This document shows, piece after piece, positions 8,708 through 15,628 of a stretch of 64,000 nt of DNA. The notes under the pieces were generated by a model. It did no database searches, was not told the origin of the DNA, and saw only the letters and a list, made by a program, of their open reading frames with translations. How positions within the stretch are numbered: position 1 is the stretch's first letter; the number at the start of each line of letters is the position of its first letter. The position numbers and the translations under genes were made by a program. Source of the stretch: Tamlana sp. I1 (GTDB lineage: Bacteria; Bacteroidota; Bacteroidia; Flavobacteriales; Flavobacteriaceae); assembly GCF_015355625.1 (NCBI RefSeq), contig NZ_JACLAF010000013.1, positions 62,001 to 126,000 of the forward strand, read 5' to 3'.

Positions 8708-9103
8708 TTATGCCCTTGGAGGCTGGAAAAGCGATTCCAAATATCTGGAAGTAAAGTTTACTTTATGTAAGTTATACTGTTTTTTCTCTTCAAATTTTAG
8801 TTGATTGGTTATAGCCAAAGTGTTGTTCGCTATAATTAATACCAAAGGGTGGCAACATTGATTATGAGAATGGACTGGTATATTTTCCTTATCGTGGTTA
8901 TGAGGATGCTCTTCATTTTTAGTATCACTGGCAAAGTAGTCTTCAACGACATATTCAAGGAAAGAGTCTCCATAGACTTTATGATCTTGATAATGGGCAA
9001 TGATGCTTGAAATTTCTTTAATTGACCCACAAAAGTCCATATCTAAACTAATTCCTTGAAAAAGGAATAAAATAGACATCGATATGGAAAAGAATATTTT
9101 CAT
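8708..9103 (-). CDS. HYC_CC_PP family small exported protein
   Basis: Starting at the ATG at 9101-9103 the protein is 131 residues with an N-terminal hydrophobic signal (KIFFSISMSILFLF). An upstream extension of 27 codons is open but would bury the signal, and the promoter box at 9114-9121 lies inside it, so I reject it. The body shows three ordered signatures: DFCG in place of HYCG, a central His-rich stretch (HPHNH, HSHNQCCHP) holding the CC motif, and a C-terminal QPPRA with the PP motif. That order defines the HYC_CC_PP family. It is first in the metal cluster, upstream of the RND fusion, and is a paralogue of the gene at the left edge. Its function is unknown; periplasmic metal binding fits its residues. 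Confidence 0.72.
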   Translation of the reverse strand: MKIFFSISMSILFLFQGISLDMDFCGSIKEISSIIAHYQDHKVYGDSFLEYVVEDYFASDTKNEEHPHNHDKENIPVHSHNQCCHPLVLIIANNTLAITNQLKFEEKKQYNLHKVNFTSRYLESLFQPPRA

Positions 9104-9113
9104 ATAATTTAAA

Positions 9114-9121
9114 CAAATATA
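9114..9121 (-). promoter_or_regulatory. Promoter -7 box for the metal cluster
   Basis: The minus strand reads TATATTTG, an exact match to the Bacteroidota -7 consensus TAnnTTTG. It lies 10 bp upstream of the ATG at 9103 and 12 bp from the repeated element at 9134-9149. The mRNA leader would be very short. Confidence 0.55.
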
Positions 9122-9133
9122 TAAATTAATTAA

Positions 9134-9149
9134 TGCAATGGTTGTGCAA
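9134..9149 (-). promoter_or_regulatory. Candidate metal-cluster operator, copy 2
   Basis: The plus strand reads TGCAATGGTTGTGCAA, 14 of 16 bases identical to the element at 2551-2566, with the same TGCAA direct repeat 11 bp apart. It overlaps the expected -33 region of the promoter at 9114-9121. Its proximal edge is 12-13 bp from the -7 box, as in copy 1. The regulator is not known; the Fur-family protein at 2567-2983 is the obvious candidate. Confidence 0.55.
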
Positions 9150-9260
9150 AAAACCTCATTCATTTTATGAACTTTTATTTTCAATTTTAAAATCTATGGA
9201 AAACACACATTGCTTTTAATGTATCATTACATTTTCAAAAAAAGAGTATTGAATAGAAAG

Positions 9261-9373
9261 CTATGGTTTGACCTTAACTTTAATAGGTTGGATGATGGTT
9301 TGATTGAATAAATTTAGAAAATAAATTCCTTAACACCTGTTAGTCATCTCTATTGGGGTTAATGTTTGTATGC
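9261..9373 (-). pseudogene. Decayed type IX secretion C-terminal sorting domain of the endonuclease
   Basis: Immediately after the endonuclease stop, another minus-strand frame reads KIGIQTLTPIE and, after an in-frame TAA, GIYFLNLFNQTIIQPIKVKV ending at the TAG at 9261-9263. This is the typical end of a type A Por secretion sorting domain (conserved GIYF...KVxV). The upstream part in the same frame (EVCSSHG) lies inside the present endonuclease reading frame. At least one frameshift and several stop codons separate the pieces, so the tail is no longer made. Confidence 0.6.
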
Positions 9374-10315
9374 CTATCTTTTAACCATGGGAACTACAAA
9401 CCTCTTAGGTGCTATCTTGTTTGGCTGATTTTTAACACAGATATTAACCGATTTTATTATGGGATAAATTGCAATTTCAATTTGTGAAAAATCATCAATA
9501 GTGAAAATCCCCCAAGTATCAATAACTTTAGGGCCATTCCAAATTAACGTTGCTAAATAAGGATTGTCGATAAATGGGTTTCTATTACCTTGGTACTCGG
9601 CTATTTTATTATTTCGGTATATTTCTTCTTGAGACACAGGATCTTGTTCGTTCCAAGTTAATAGGATATCGGGCATATGCGCATCTGGCGCGTAGATAGT
9701 TGACCCACCTGCTACGGTCGTTGGCAAGCATTGGGTTGGGTAACGTAGATACATATACATAATTATTCTAGCGACATCGCCTACCCACTCTTCTCCTGGA
9801 TAAAAATCACCCTTATTGGTTACTGTGGCATTACCCGAACCTCCATTGTACATTCTATTGCTACGGTATGAATTCATATCGCTATCGGCTGGCTTTAGAT
9901 TATGTACATCGGTACCAGCACCTGCATAACTGGTTGCTAATTTTGGTGCTGCTAATGATTTTGGAAAAATATGTTCTCTTGTCCAATAGCCTTTACAAGA
10001 GTTTGTATGACAGGATAGATTTTTACTTCGGGTTCTGTGATTTCTAATATTAGAATCGGCATTATTGTAGCCATAAAGGAGTTGCACCTCAGCAGAATTT
10101 ACTACTACTAAATCGCTTTCTTTTAAGATATCCCAGGTATCGGTACTTGTTGAGGTATAAGGTATTTGGTCTGTATGCGTTTGTATAATTAGGTTTGAAA
10201 GCTGCTCCTTTATTTCGATTGGGGTTTTAGTGAAGTCGATGCTATTGTAATACTCTGGGATTTGAGCAAAACAACATAACGGGAAAAGAAAAAGTAGATT
10301 CAGTAATTTAGGCAA
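9374..10315 (-). CDS. Endonuclease I family nuclease with decayed secretion tail
   Basis: A 313-residue member of the endonuclease I family (His-Me finger, EndA/Vvn-like), which cuts DNA or RNA outside the cell. The start is a TTG at 10313-10315, directly before a signal peptide (LLFLFPLCCFA, then Q). Catalytic features are visible: TREHIFPKSL (the general-base His region), then DVHNLKPAD and a downstream Asn-containing NSYRSNRMY segment. The normal fold ends near DTWGIFTIDDF; after IYP, where a PNP turn would start a type IX sorting tail, the reading frame is altered and stops. Remains of the tail follow at 9261-9373. The protein should still reach the periplasm, but secretion to the surface is probably lost. 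Confidence 0.85.
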   Translation of the reverse strand: MPKLLNLLFLFPLCCFAQIPEYYNSIDFTKTPIEIKEQLSNLIIQTHTDQIPYTSTSTDTWDILKESDLVVVNSAEVQLLYGYNNADSNIRNHRTRSKNLSCHTNSCKGYWTREHIFPKSLAAPKLATSYAGAGTDVHNLKPADSDMNSYRSNRMYNGGSGNATVTNKGDFYPGEEWVGDVARIIMYMYLRYPTQCLPTTVAGGSTIYAPDAHMPDILLTWNEQDPVSQEEIYRNNKIAEYQGNRNPFIDNPYLATLIWNGPKVIDTWGIFTIDDFSQIEIAIYPIIKSVNICVKNQPNKIAPKRFVVPMVKR

Positions 10316-10479
10316 TTGATAAGGGTTACATTTTAAGGGTGTAAATTAGTTGATTTTGGCAGTTAAAACAAGATTTATGATGTTGAGATATCCCACTGCG
10401 TTCGATATGAAAAGTGTATTTGAAACCCCCATAAGAAAACTCAACTCGGAATTTATTCCTTACATGCTACTGTGTTTCA

Positions 10480-13332
10480 TTAATTATCCATTCCGTTGAT
10501 GAATGTTTGAATGAAATCTTTAATTTTTTGAGTTACTCTTGTGCTTATAGATTCTCTATGCAATACACTTGGGCGTTTTTCTAGGGCGGCAATAACCTCA
10601 TCTTCAGTAGCCATTCTTCCTGTAAAAAGAAAATCGTTTATAATGTTTTCTAGCTTCTCTTGCTTTAAAGCTTCGGTTGTACTTAATTCGGCTAATGCAT
10701 TTTTAGTTTCTTCTTTCCAATAAGTTTTAAATTCATCTTCTACATTATCGTTATCGGTGATTTTAGGCAGATTGTTTTGGATGAATTTTTCTATTAAAAC
10801 GCGCTTGCTTCTTAATTCTGATTCGCCTGCTATTAAATCGATAATTTGCTTTTTCTGTTTCGCCTGGTCTTTAGGTTTGGCATCTTTTAATTTGGCTAAC
10901 AGTTTCATAATGTATGCTACATTGATTTCATCGCGATGAATTAACTCTAATTCGAAATCAATTTCATCTAATATAGATACCGATTCTTTTTGGCTATTGG
11001 TTTTAATTTTATCGTAGAGGTCTAAATACTTACTTGTATAATCTGCGAATTCCTGATCTTTCATATAGGTATCATCAAAAGTGAATTCGACGAAAGAAGA
11101 CAGGATGTTTTTTAACCGCATGATTTCACGAAAGGCTTTGGCAAACTCTAATTCATCATTTTCGGTAACTAAATCGTTTACACTGTCTACCGTTGGCGCA
11201 ATACTCATTAAGACCTTATAAGCTTCATTAAATTTCTTTATTTGTTCTTCATATGGCGCTATAACTATAGTTTCTTGAGCGTTCTTATCTGAAAACAAAG
11301 CAATGGCGTCGTCGGTGTTTTGTTTTAGGTTACGAAAGGCTAAAATGTTTCCTTGAGATTTCTTTTCGTTTAAGATTCTGTTAGTGCGGGAATAGGCTTG
11401 AATTAAGCCATGGTAATTTAAATTTTTATCTACGTAAAGGGTGTTTAAGGTCTTACTATCAAAACCAGTAAGAAACATGTTTACCACCAATAAAATATCA
11501 ATTTGTTTGTTTTTTACACGCTGCGAAATGTCCTTTTTATAGCTAAGAAAGGTTTTACCGTCTTTAGCCGAATGTTTAGAGCCAAATTGCAGGTTATAAT
11601 CTGTAATGTATTCGTCTAATTTATCTTTATGAGGCATGATGCCATAGGCTGCTCTAGGTTCTGCTGCCATGGGTTGATCTGGAAAATCTTCTTCTGGAAT
11701 TTCACCAGTAGCCTCCTTATCTTCTGGATTTGGGGCATAGGAAAAAATTGTTGCAATATTTAGACGGTGTTCTCCAGCTTCTTTTTTAGCCTTTAATAGC
11801 TCGTAATATTTAATTAGAATATCGACACTGCTTACACAAAACATGGCTGTAAATGCTCTGTGATGTGTTTTACGGTTGTGGTTTGCTATGATGTAATTGG
11901 TAATGGAATTTAAATATTCATTACTTTCATATACTTCTTGCTTATTGATATCTTCAACTTTAACATCTTCTATGCCTTCTTTATTTTTGAAAACATTGTA
12001 ATATTCAATTGAAAATTTTAAAACATTTTCATCTCTAATAGCATCTGTGATTACGTATTGGTGTAAACACTCGTGAAATAGGTTTGCGGTGGTTTGTTTT
12101 ATGCTTTTTTTACTAATGGCATTTTTAACAAAAATAGGTGTTCCCGTGAAGCCAAATAATTGATGGTTGGTAAAGAAATTAACAATACGTCTATGAGTAT
12201 CGCCAAATTGAGAACGGTGACACTCATCGAAAATAAAGACTATTTTTTCATCTTTTAAAGCTTCGATTTGTTTTTTAAATTTGGCTTTAGATATGGCACT
12301 ATTCAATTTTTGTATGGTGGTTACTAAAAGTGGCCTACTGTTATCTAAAAATTGTTTCACTAGTGTTTTGGTGTCTTCAGTACCATCGATACTTTCTTTA
12401 TCGAATGCCTGAAATTCTCTAACGGTTTGGTCGTCTAAATCTTGTCTGTCTACCACAAAAACAACCTTTTTAATTTTAGGGTTATGTGTTAATATTTGAC
12501 TTGCTTTAAAGGATGTAAGTGTTTTACCCGATCCTGTTGTGTGCCAGATATAGCCGTTTTTATCGCTATTTTTTACCCTATCAATAATTGATTCGACTGC
12601 ATAAAACTGATATGGCCTAAGTACCATAAGAGTTTTATCGCTTTCATGCAGCACCACGTATTTGGTTATCATTTTTGCGATGTGACAAGGCTCTAAAAAG
12701 ATATTGGCAAAGGGCTCTAATTGTGTGATTTTTTTATTCTTTTCATCGCTCCAGAACGAAGTAAATTTGAAGCTTTGTTTTTGACTATTCGCATAATACT
12801 TAGTATCGACCCCATTACTTATAACAAAAATTTGTACGTAATTGAACAGTGCATTATTGAAAGCAAAGGATTCCTTTTGGTAGCGTTGAATTTGATTAAA
12901 GGCTTCTTTAAGTTCAATACCTCTTCGCTTTAGCTCAATTTGAACTAGTGGCAATCCGTTTATTAGAACAGTAACATCGTAACGGTTTTCTCGTTTGCCA
13001 TTTATAGTTACTTGATTGGTAACCTGGAACTGATTTTGACACCAGAAATCTTGATTGATAAACTCGATATATGCCTTGTCGCCATTATCTTTTTGAAGGA
13101 CATATTTATCGCGTAATGTTTTCGCCTTATCGAAAACATTACCTTTAGAAAGGTGTAATAGAATACGGTTAAACTCTGGTGTGGTAAAGGTGGTTTTATT
13201 ATGCTTTTCTAACTGTGTTTTTAGGTTGCTTAATAAATCATCTTCCGTTTTAATAGTAATTGGTTTATGACCTAGCGCTATTAACTGGCTTACTAAATTA
13301 TTTTCGAGTACTTGTTCTGGTTGGGTTGTCAT
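10480..13332 (-). CDS. hsdR: Type I restriction enzyme, R (translocase/nuclease) subunit
   Basis: The motor and cutting subunit of a type I restriction-modification complex. The N-terminus holds a PD-(D/E)xK nuclease with IELKRR near residue 131; a superfamily 2 helicase follows, with Walker A TGSGKT near residue 266, the DECH box near residue 367 and TGTP shortly after; the C-terminal third is helical and contacts the modification subunits. The length, 950 residues, is normal. The gene is last in a minus-strand operon, starting 6 bp after the abi gene's stop, so it depends on upstream promoters. No disruption is visible. Confidence 0.96.
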   Translation of the reverse strand: MTTQPEQVLENNLVSQLIALGHKPITIKTEDDLLSNLKTQLEKHNKTTFTTPEFNRILLHLSKGNVFDKAKTLRDKYVLQKDNGDKAYIEFINQDFWCQNQFQVTNQVTINGKRENRYDVTVLINGLPLVQIELKRRGIELKEAFNQIQRYQKESFAFNNALFNYVQIFVISNGVDTKYYANSQKQSFKFTSFWSDEKNKKITQLEPFANIFLEPCHIAKMITKYVVLHESDKTLMVLRPYQFYAVESIIDRVKNSDKNGYIWHTTGSGKTLTSFKASQILTHNPKIKKVVFVVDRQDLDDQTVREFQAFDKESIDGTEDTKTLVKQFLDNSRPLLVTTIQKLNSAISKAKFKKQIEALKDEKIVFIFDECHRSQFGDTHRRIVNFFTNHQLFGFTGTPIFVKNAISKKSIKQTTANLFHECLHQYVITDAIRDENVLKFSIEYYNVFKNKEGIEDVKVEDINKQEVYESNEYLNSITNYIIANHNRKTHHRAFTAMFCVSSVDILIKYYELLKAKKEAGEHRLNIATIFSYAPNPEDKEATGEIPEEDFPDQPMAAEPRAAYGIMPHKDKLDEYITDYNLQFGSKHSAKDGKTFLSYKKDISQRVKNKQIDILLVVNMFLTGFDSKTLNTLYVDKNLNYHGLIQAYSRTNRILNEKKSQGNILAFRNLKQNTDDAIALFSDKNAQETIVIAPYEEQIKKFNEAYKVLMSIAPTVDSVNDLVTENDELEFAKAFREIMRLKNILSSFVEFTFDDTYMKDQEFADYTSKYLDLYDKIKTNSQKESVSILDEIDFELELIHRDEINVAYIMKLLAKLKDAKPKDQAKQKKQIIDLIAGESELRSKRVLIEKFIQNNLPKITDNDNVEDEFKTYWKEETKNALAELSTTEALKQEKLENIINDFLFTGRMATEDEVIAALEKRPSVLHRESISTRVTQKIKDFIQTFINGMDN

Positions 13333-13338
13333 AAATTA

Positions 13339-14250
13339 TTATTTCCACAAAGGTTCATTTTGCCAATTGGGTTTCATACCTAAAGCGTTTGGGTCGACGT
13401 TAGGGTATTTAACAAACAGGGCATTCAATTTATTAGCGAATTCATTTTTAGGCAAAATCGTATTTAGCATATACCTCATTAAACACATGTGCACATATAG
13501 TTTTGAAAACTCATGTTGTTTAGGCACATTTAAAGGGTCTAGTATCCAAGAGTTTGGAGGTTTAGGTAATAATTTTACGGTACCTGGTAAATTACGGTTC
13601 CATAATCTTGAATGGTGCGCACAAAAGTTACGAATTTGAGCAATAGACTGTAACCAACTTGGCAAATAGGTATGATTTACAGCACCAAAATCTTTAGCTA
13701 TATCATTTTTAGCTTTAACACCATTTTTTAAATTACCATACAACTTTGATAATGCACCAAAACTGGTTTGCTCTAAAGATTTCCATGCTGGTGGAAACCT
13801 ACCATCTTCCTTATGTTTTTTAAGGTGTTTTTTTATTGATTCGTCTTTAGTACGGGTTATTTCTTCTTCTAAATTAGAAAGTGTTTTTACTAAGGCCTTA
13901 CAATCATTAAATAGTTCGAAATTTTGAAACCACCAAGGATCTGATTCATGCGATAAATAGTAAATTAATTTGGTACGTAAACTAATTTCAATTTTCTCTA
14001 TCACATCAAAAAGCAGGAGCCTGAGTTCGGCGTCAAAATTATATAAAGCAATAGCATCTTCGAATTTACTATTAGGTTTAAATATATGTTTTTCTTTATC
14101 GGATTGCATGACATACCAATATTCACCTAAACGGTAATAGCTAATATTTATCAGGTATTTTTCGGCAATACGTGGGTGCTTAATAATTAAACCACGCTCT
14201 TGTAGTTGCTCTACTTGTTGGGAAAGTGTAAATGCAGGTTTACTAAACAT
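13339..14250 (-). CDS. Abi_2 (AbiF/AbiD-like) abortive-infection HEPN protein
   Basis: A 303-residue protein of the Abi_2 family. Early features include a helical segment beginning LSQQVEQLQERGL and the ISYYRLGEYW motif. The HEPN RNase signature RxxxxH is present as RNFCAHH at Arg207-His212, followed by the family-typical SRLWNRNL. Members of this family act in abortive infection, probably by cutting RNA; I recall reports of small RNA partners encoded upstream of AbiF genes. It sits between hsdS and hsdR, with 162 bp upstream holding a small structured RNA candidate. Its start codon lies at the edge of a hairpin (14249-14280). It starts with ATG at 14248-14250. Whether it acts as an RNA-controlled toxin here is inference. 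Confidence 0.88.
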   Translation of the reverse strand: MFSKPAFTLSQQVEQLQERGLIIKHPRIAEKYLINISYYRLGEYWYVMQSDKEKHIFKPNSKFEDAIALYNFDAELRLLLFDVIEKIEISLRTKLIYYLSHESDPWWFQNFELFNDCKALVKTLSNLEEEITRTKDESIKKHLKKHKEDGRFPPAWKSLEQTSFGALSKLYGNLKNGVKAKNDIAKDFGAVNHTYLPSWLQSIAQIRNFCAHHSRLWNRNLPGTVKLLPKPPNSWILDPLNVPKQHEFSKLYVHMCLMRYMLNTILPKNEFANKLNALFVKYPNVDPNALGMKPNWQNEPLWK

Positions 14251-14280
14251 AAGGTTGATTTTGAGCTAAACGTACCTTAT
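14249..14280 (-). promoter_or_regulatory. Hairpin covering the abi start codon
   Basis: On the minus strand ATAAGGT (14280-14274) pairs perfectly with ACCTTAT (14255-14249) across an 18-nt loop. The second arm includes the first two bases of the abi ATG, so the start site may be sequestered. It follows directly on the U-rich tract of the small RNA candidate. The pairing is seen; the regulatory role is inferred. Confidence 0.45.
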
Positions 14281-14338
14281 AAAAAGCAAAAGACACACCC
14301 TGGGACGCTGTTCTAATGGGTAGCGTGGTGTGTACTGT
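14281..14338 (-). ncRNA. Candidate small structured RNA upstream of the abi gene (possible AbiF-associated RNA)
   Basis: Between hsdS and abi a compact, relatively GC-rich segment folds, on the minus strand, into two stacked stems. P1 is ACACACC (14333-14327) with GGTGTGT (14299-14293). P2 is ACGCT (14326-14322) with AGCGT (14309-14305). There is a 12-nt loop and a 5-nt bulge CCCAG. P1 is followed by CTTTTGCTTTTT, as in an intrinsic terminator. An exact TAnnTTTG box lies just upstream (14344-14351), giving a predicted RNA of about 55 nt. Small RNAs upstream of AbiF-type genes have been described (an abiF RNA motif, and antitoxin-like RNAs); I could not compare this structure with them. It may instead be only a terminator of hsdS transcription. 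Confidence 0.5.
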
Positions 14339-14343
14339 TGCCA

Positions 14344-14358
14344 CAAAAGTATACTTTT
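14344..14358 (-). promoter_or_regulatory. Promoter box of the small RNA inside a 14-bp palindrome
   Basis: The minus strand reads TACTTTTG at 14351-14344, an exact Bacteroidota -7 match. It overlaps the perfect palindrome AAAAGTATACTTTT at 14345-14358, which could be an operator. The expected start of transcription, around 14338, is the first base of the structured RNA candidate. No clear -33 TTG was found at the right distance. Confidence 0.45.
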
Positions 14359-14412
14359 TATACCATTTAGCCATAGGTATTAACATTTTTATTAAAGTTT
14401 TTAAATTTTATG

Positions 14413-15627
14413 CTACACAAACATTTGCTGTAACAAGCCTTTTTTAAAGGTTTGTGCCTTTTCTATTTTAGTGGTTACGGCTTCTATTTTTTTATCTAGG
14501 TCTGTTAAGAAATTAGCGATTTTAATTTGCTCATCAAGACAGGGAATTAAAACTTGTAAATTTTTCATATCAGAACCGTATAAATGATAAACCGTTGAAC
14601 CTGAAACTAATTTCATTACATCATTTCTAAAATGTTTGATATAATGTGCCAGATATACACCTTCAATCTTTTTAATATCTTGTCTAATAATTAATACATC
14701 ACCACCCAAAATAACATCTGATTCTTTAATACAACTTGCTGTCGCTAAACCATTAGGTGTAACATCTGAAGTAGGCATTAAAACATCGTTTACCTTTGAT
14801 AGAATAGTCTTATCATTATCATTTGTTCTACTAATTATATTATCAATTAACTCATTATATTTTGTAAAAAGCTCTCCATAGTGAATACACTTATATTGAC
14901 CATCACATACTATTTCACTTTTAGGCAAACCTTTTCCTTTTAAAAATTTTACTGATTTACCTAATTTGTTTTTTTGCCAATCAGGAAAGGCATTCCCATT
15001 ATCATCTTTAAATCTCAATTCTTGATTAAAGATTTTTTGCATGATGCCTTTTTTGTATTGCTCTAAAAAAGTTTTCTTTTTTGTGAGTTGGGCTATTTTA
15101 GTATCTACATCTGTAAGGAATGCTGCTATTTTTTGTTGTTCGAGAAGGGTAGGAATATTAATAGGAATACTTTTTAAGTCTCCTGTTGTAAATCCTTTTA
15201 TTGACGTACCCTGTGCGTATTGATGAAGTAATTTGTTTTTAGATAAAAAATAATATGCTATAAACCAACTATTATCTTTTTTTGGTGTAAGGTTAGCAAA
15301 ATCTTGACTTGTGCATAAATTTAAATTAGAGACTGCAAGTTTACCTACACCCACTCTTGAAACAAATAACACACTATTTAATGGAACAATTTTTACAGCA
15401 CTTTCATCGATTGCCTCATCAGATATGTAACGAGTAATGTTTATATTAAAAATATCATTTTCAACAATATCTGAACTTGAAATCCAAGGTGTGTTACCTT
15501 GCCAATAATTGGCTTTATTTGTTGTAGGTGTTCCACCTCCTTTAAACACACCCAATGTACCTAATTTTGTCTTTATCCATTGATTTTTAAATTCAATAAA
15601 ACGCAGTTTTGGTTGTAACAATTCCAT
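14413..15627 (-). CDS. hsdS: Type I restriction enzyme, S (specificity) subunit
   Basis: DNA-recognition subunit of the type I system. The 404-residue protein has two half-repeats, each a target-recognition domain followed by a conserved helical spacer. The first runs to the LLEQQKIAAFLTDVDTKIAQ segment (about residues 160-190); the second ends in CLDEQIKIANFLTDLDKKIE (about residues 365-395). The two domains should read the two halves of a split target. The target itself cannot be deduced. The gene begins 1 bp after hsdM ends, consistent with one transcript. No inverted hsdS copies or invertase suggesting phase variation were seen in the window. Confidence 0.95.
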   Translation of the reverse strand: MELLQPKLRFIEFKNQWIKTKLGTLGVFKGGGTPTTNKANYWQGNTPWISSSDIVENDIFNINITRYISDEAIDESAVKIVPLNSVLFVSRVGVGKLAVSNLNLCTSQDFANLTPKKDNSWFIAYYFLSKNKLLHQYAQGTSIKGFTTGDLKSIPINIPTLLEQQKIAAFLTDVDTKIAQLTKKKTFLEQYKKGIMQKIFNQELRFKDDNGNAFPDWQKNKLGKSVKFLKGKGLPKSEIVCDGQYKCIHYGELFTKYNELIDNIISRTNDNDKTILSKVNDVLMPTSDVTPNGLATASCIKESDVILGGDVLIIRQDIKKIEGVYLAHYIKHFRNDVMKLVSGSTVYHLYGSDMKNLQVLIPCLDEQIKIANFLTDLDKKIEAVTTKIEKAQTFKKGLLQQMFV

Positions 15628-15628
15628 A

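Noticed and set aside
9104-9184. N-terminal extension of the HYC_CC_PP gene to 9184
   Set aside because: It would place 27 residues before the signal peptide and overlaps the -7 box and operator element.
9374-10479. Search for a copy of the tRNA-Arg 3' end as left boundary of the island
   Set aside because: No repeat of the tRNA 3' sequence was seen here or in the 17.2-17.5 kb gap.
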